Shown in pieces: positions 61,063 to 64,000 of a stretch of DNA of 64,000 nucleotides (its first letter is position 1; each line of letters opens with the position of its first letter). Source of the stretch: Phorcus lineatus. Taxonomy: Eukaryota; Mollusca; Gastropoda; Trochida; Trochidae. The position numbers were made by a program, and so were the translations under genes. The notes under the pieces were generated by a model. It did not search any database, was not told the origin of the DNA, and saw nothing but the letters and a program-made list of their open reading frames with translations. The stretch spans positions 27,024,908 through 27,088,907 of the forward strand of contig OV121083.1 in NCBI GenBank assembly GCA_921293015.1, given 5' to 3'.

Positions 61063-62161
61063 AGCCTTTCAGAACATTTATCTTCAATAATCGTGGATGG
61101 AGTTTAACTTGATTTGCCATACAAAACTAAGAGATCTACTAAACAATATCATTCCGTTGTCATTATAGTGTGGTAGGAGTGGAAGACCCGGCAGTTTTGA
61201 AATGTAATACACATAGGTACATTGTATTCTTATTGCAATGAATAAATGTCAAATTAACAACAAAAGAAACAAATACATTTCATCAGCAGGTAAATAACTT
61301 AAACATAACTTTGAAACGATAACAGAATAATTTTAATACAAAGTCGTAATGAATTTAAAAATTTCTGTTTTGACAAGAGCTTATTTTGATAAGACAATGC
61401 AAAGAAAAAGCTCCACAGCAATATCCATCATTGTATTGCTGATTATATACCACTTACTTCCCCAGAACGTTTTATCTGTCTTTGTTTGTGCAAATTTGTA
61501 TCAAAAATGTATTATTTTCATACATGAACAAATCTCAAAATACCATTTGCATTAACCTTCGATTTCTTATCTTCTCACTTTACAGTCATATCAATCCCCA
61601 TATTCCAATTTTTCCAAAATTTCCATAGCTAATTTCATGTTTATAAGATATATCTAGTAGGGTAGACTTTTGGTTGAAATTTCTGCAAGGTAGACAATTC
61701 TTAAGATTACAAATGTTTTTAAAATAATGAACCTTGCCCCAGTTATTTGATAAAATTTTCTGTCAATACATGTATGCATAAAGAGGAACAAACATGACAG
61801 CAACAGGAATTTGGCTTCTGTCACTTCCTGCCAACATGTGGCTGTCACTACATCTTGAAAAATCGCTGCCATTATTTTCAAAGTACATATCTAAGATATA
61901 TTGCATGCATTTTACATATGTTTCTACCTGATCACAAAATGACTTTGATTTAAACCGTTTGTTAGCAACCGCTGTTTTGTCAGTTTGGTAGCAGGCCAAA
62001 GCACTGGCTATCATTACATCATGTCAATACACAGGCTATTATTTCATGACATCAATTGTGCGAATATATTCTATAAATAAGGCTTGGAAGATTTCAGGGC
62101 ACTGTTTCCTGTAGCAAAACACAAGATGACACAGCATGGAGTAGTCCACCTGGTGTCGCCC

Positions 62162-63354
62162 TCATATAGACTGACTCAAGAGGTGTGTTCTCTCTGAAGG
62201 ACTGTCTGGGTCCTCGCTGAAACAAATGAAATATAAAAATAGAGCCCTTTGTTTTGTAGCTGACCAGGTTATCTATAACTCATTTTATAAATGGTCACAG
62301 GGTCACCAAATGAGCTGCAACAAGTGGAAGAAGATGAAAATAGGTTTTTAGGGTGTGGTCCTTGTGGCCCTTACTTAGCATCAGGAACAAGATGACTGTT
62401 TTCGTTAGAATCAGGAACAGGATGAGGGTTTGGGTTAGCATTACAACAGAAAGAGGGTTTGGTTTAGCATCAGGAACAGGATGAGGGTTTGGGTTAGCAT
62501 CAGGAACAGGATGAGGGTTTGGGTTAGCATCAGGAACAGGATGAGGGTTTGGGTTAGCATCAGGAACAGGATGAGGGTTTGGTTTAGCATCAGGAAAGGG
62601 AGGGATTGGTTTAGCATCAGGAACAGGATGAGGGTTTGGGTTAGCATCAGGAACAGGAGGAGGGATTGGTTTAGCACCAGGAACAGGGTGAGGGTTTGGT
62701 TTAGCATCAGGAACAGGAGGAGGGTTTGGTTTGGCATCAGGAACAGGATGAGCGTTTGGTTTAGCATCAGGAACAAGATGAGGGTTTGGTTTAGCATCAG
62801 GAACAGGAGGAGGGTTTGGTTTAGCATCAGGAACAGGATGAGGGATTGGTTTAGCATCAGGAACAGGATGAATGTTTGGTATAGCATCAGGAACAGGAGG
62901 AGGGTTTGGTTTAGCATTTTAACAAGATTAGGGTTTTGGTTAGCATCAGGAACATGATGAGGGTTAGGAACAGATGATGAGGGTTAGGAACAGATGACCA
63001 GTCAGGTTCAGGACTAAATGAAGGTTCAGTATTAAATTAAGGTTGTGCTTAAAGCAGAGATAGTTTGAGTGATAAGTAAAATGAATAATCAAGGGAAGGC
63101 CTATAACAACAAGGGAACAACACCAGAACACAGACTAACATCGGTTGGAGTACCCTTTATTCTGCTGCTGCTCTCAGTAGAAGAGGAAGTGATATTGTTG
63201 ACTAGAAGTGTTCATACCTGTTACAGCAGGGCAGACAAGAGAAGAAACAGCAAGGTTTGCGGTCCTGATGATACACGGAGGAGTTGGGCGGCTCTGTACA
63301 CTGGTCCATAAATTCCCACAGGTCGCTCTTCGGGAAACCATTCTCGTAGTAATG
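62162..63354 (-). CDS. 3' end of an unrecognised gene with a cysteine cluster, last two exons
   Basis: Exon 63354-63218 on the minus strand (acceptor TTTCCTAG, donor GTATGA) reads HYYENGFPKSDLWEFMDQCT, EPPNSSVYHQDRKPCCFFSC and LPCCN, then two bases. Exon 62216-62162 (acceptor TTGTTTCAG) completes a Ser and reads EDPDSPSERTHLLSQSI and stop TGA. The split codon fits (phase 2). The tail looks cytoplasmic: a Cys cluster (CCFFSCLPCC) of the kind that is often lipid-modified or membrane-proximal, then an acidic/Ser end with a dileucine-like ERTHLL motif. N-terminal exons lie beyond the right edge or were not found up to 64000. The family is not recognised. Confidence 0.65.
62440..62990. repeat. 30-bp minisatellite, about 17 copies
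   Basis: The unit is GGGTTTGGTTTAGCATCAGG plus AACAGGATGA. It stays in a multiple of three, so frames are open on both strands (158 codons each) as simple decapeptide repeats. It lies in the last intron of the gene at 62162-63354, so these frames are not genes. Confidence 0.92.
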
Positions 63355-64000
63355 CTAGGAAACAGGGAGTGAATTGACCTCTTTTCTATTTAAGTACATG
63401 TACATCTTTCAGAGAAAGAGAGAGAGAGATGTGGCACTCAGAAATCAACATTTTACCTCTACAATATGGTTTATATAAATTGACTTCAAGGACATGCTTT
63501 ATTTTGTTAAGTTTATTGACATACCATCAAGTTAAGAGTTTATTGGGAGCTTCACTGTCTTTATGACAATCAAAAACAGGTTTTGGACATTAAGTCATTA
63601 ATATTTTGACTCTAAGGATTTTGAATGCCACTTTAAAGTGTTCATCAACAATGAGGAATATTCTCACATATATCTCTCATATGTAATAAATCAATGAACA
63701 AAGAGTTATCTTTGTTCATTTGAGCAAAAGTTTGCATCTTATAGTAAGTTGAATAACAACAAAATGTCCAGGAGAACATCCACTTGAACTCCTATGCTTA
63801 GTGAAAGGTTCGTATACCCCAAAATACAACAAGGAATTCATTTGTCAAAAATGTCTTCAGAAAATCTTATGAGGTTTTCAAAACTAGCCAAAGGAATACT
63901 GTATTTCCTCGAATACAACCCCGGGGTTCTATTTCACTCAGCACCCCCTTACCCCCCGGGTTCTAATCGAGGCCGGGTTCTATTTTTTCAGACCTGAAAT
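63355..64000. other. Right edge, upstream of the Cys-cluster exon
   Basis: No further exon of the minus-strand gene is recognisable. A (GA)n stretch is at 63414-63429. The last 100 bases have GGTTCTATTT repeated three times around CCCCGGGG-type sequence, possibly the edge of another element. Confidence 0.4.

Noticed and set aside
1-64000. CRISPR arrays, operons, Shine-Dalgarno sites, rRNA genes, LTR or other virus-like elements
   Set aside because: Introns, LINEs and SINEs show a eukaryote; none of these features was seen.

Overview
The window looks like an AT-rich animal nuclear genome, most likely a marine mollusc or another lophotrochozoan. The reasons are small phase-conserved exons in long introns, chitin-binding (CBM14) secreted domains, many short hairpin elements, several decayed LINEs of different clades, a tRNA-derived SINE and long poly-G tracts. 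The species assignment is inference from gene and repeat style only. Most open frames in the window are chance or repeat-derived. The real genes had to be assembled from splice sites, because their exons are 20 to 240 bases long.

The left two thirds (about 2.5-40.3 kb) is a head-to-tail cluster of thioredoxin genes, all on the minus strand. Reading along that strand they are D (40325 to 36436, complete, WCGPC), C (25102 or 25126 to 22804, first exon not found, active site changed to V-C-D-D-R-C), B (19404 to 12219, complete, WCGPC, clear TATA box) and A (5055 to 2512, WCPPC, last exons not in the window). They share one exon plan with phase-0 introns, so they arose by whole-gene duplication. 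The cluster also holds a second copy of gene B's active-site exon, spoiled by a stop, inside a LINE/thioredoxin chimera inserted upstream of B, and an inverted exon-2 relic on the plus strand at 11.57 kb.

Mobile sequence fills the introns and spacers. It includes an 786-bp near-perfect palindrome with an 8-bp target duplication beside a gene A splice acceptor, a LINE in intron 1 of gene B, a mariner transposase remnant, a tRNA-type SINE head, a CR1/Rex1-like LINE tail with a (TTATC)n end, a 2.2-kb element with repeated GGTACC motifs near both ends, and two copies of a 480-bp inverted-repeat element.

The right third has three further genes. The first is a single-exon-looking Ser/Pro/Asp-rich coiled-coil protein on the minus strand (43.7-44.5 kb). 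The second is a four-exon secreted protein with two chitin-binding CBM14 domains on the plus strand (47.9-51.8 kb). The third is the 3' end of an unrecognised minus-strand gene with a cysteine cluster (62.2-63.4 kb), whose last intron holds a 30-bp minisatellite. Between them lie a 170-bp-repeat element with TATACCCCCGC ends, an L1/Tx1-like LINE nested in an inverted-repeat element that itself sits in a 13-bp tandem array, and other small repeats. No LTR element, Polinton or other virus-like element was recognised.
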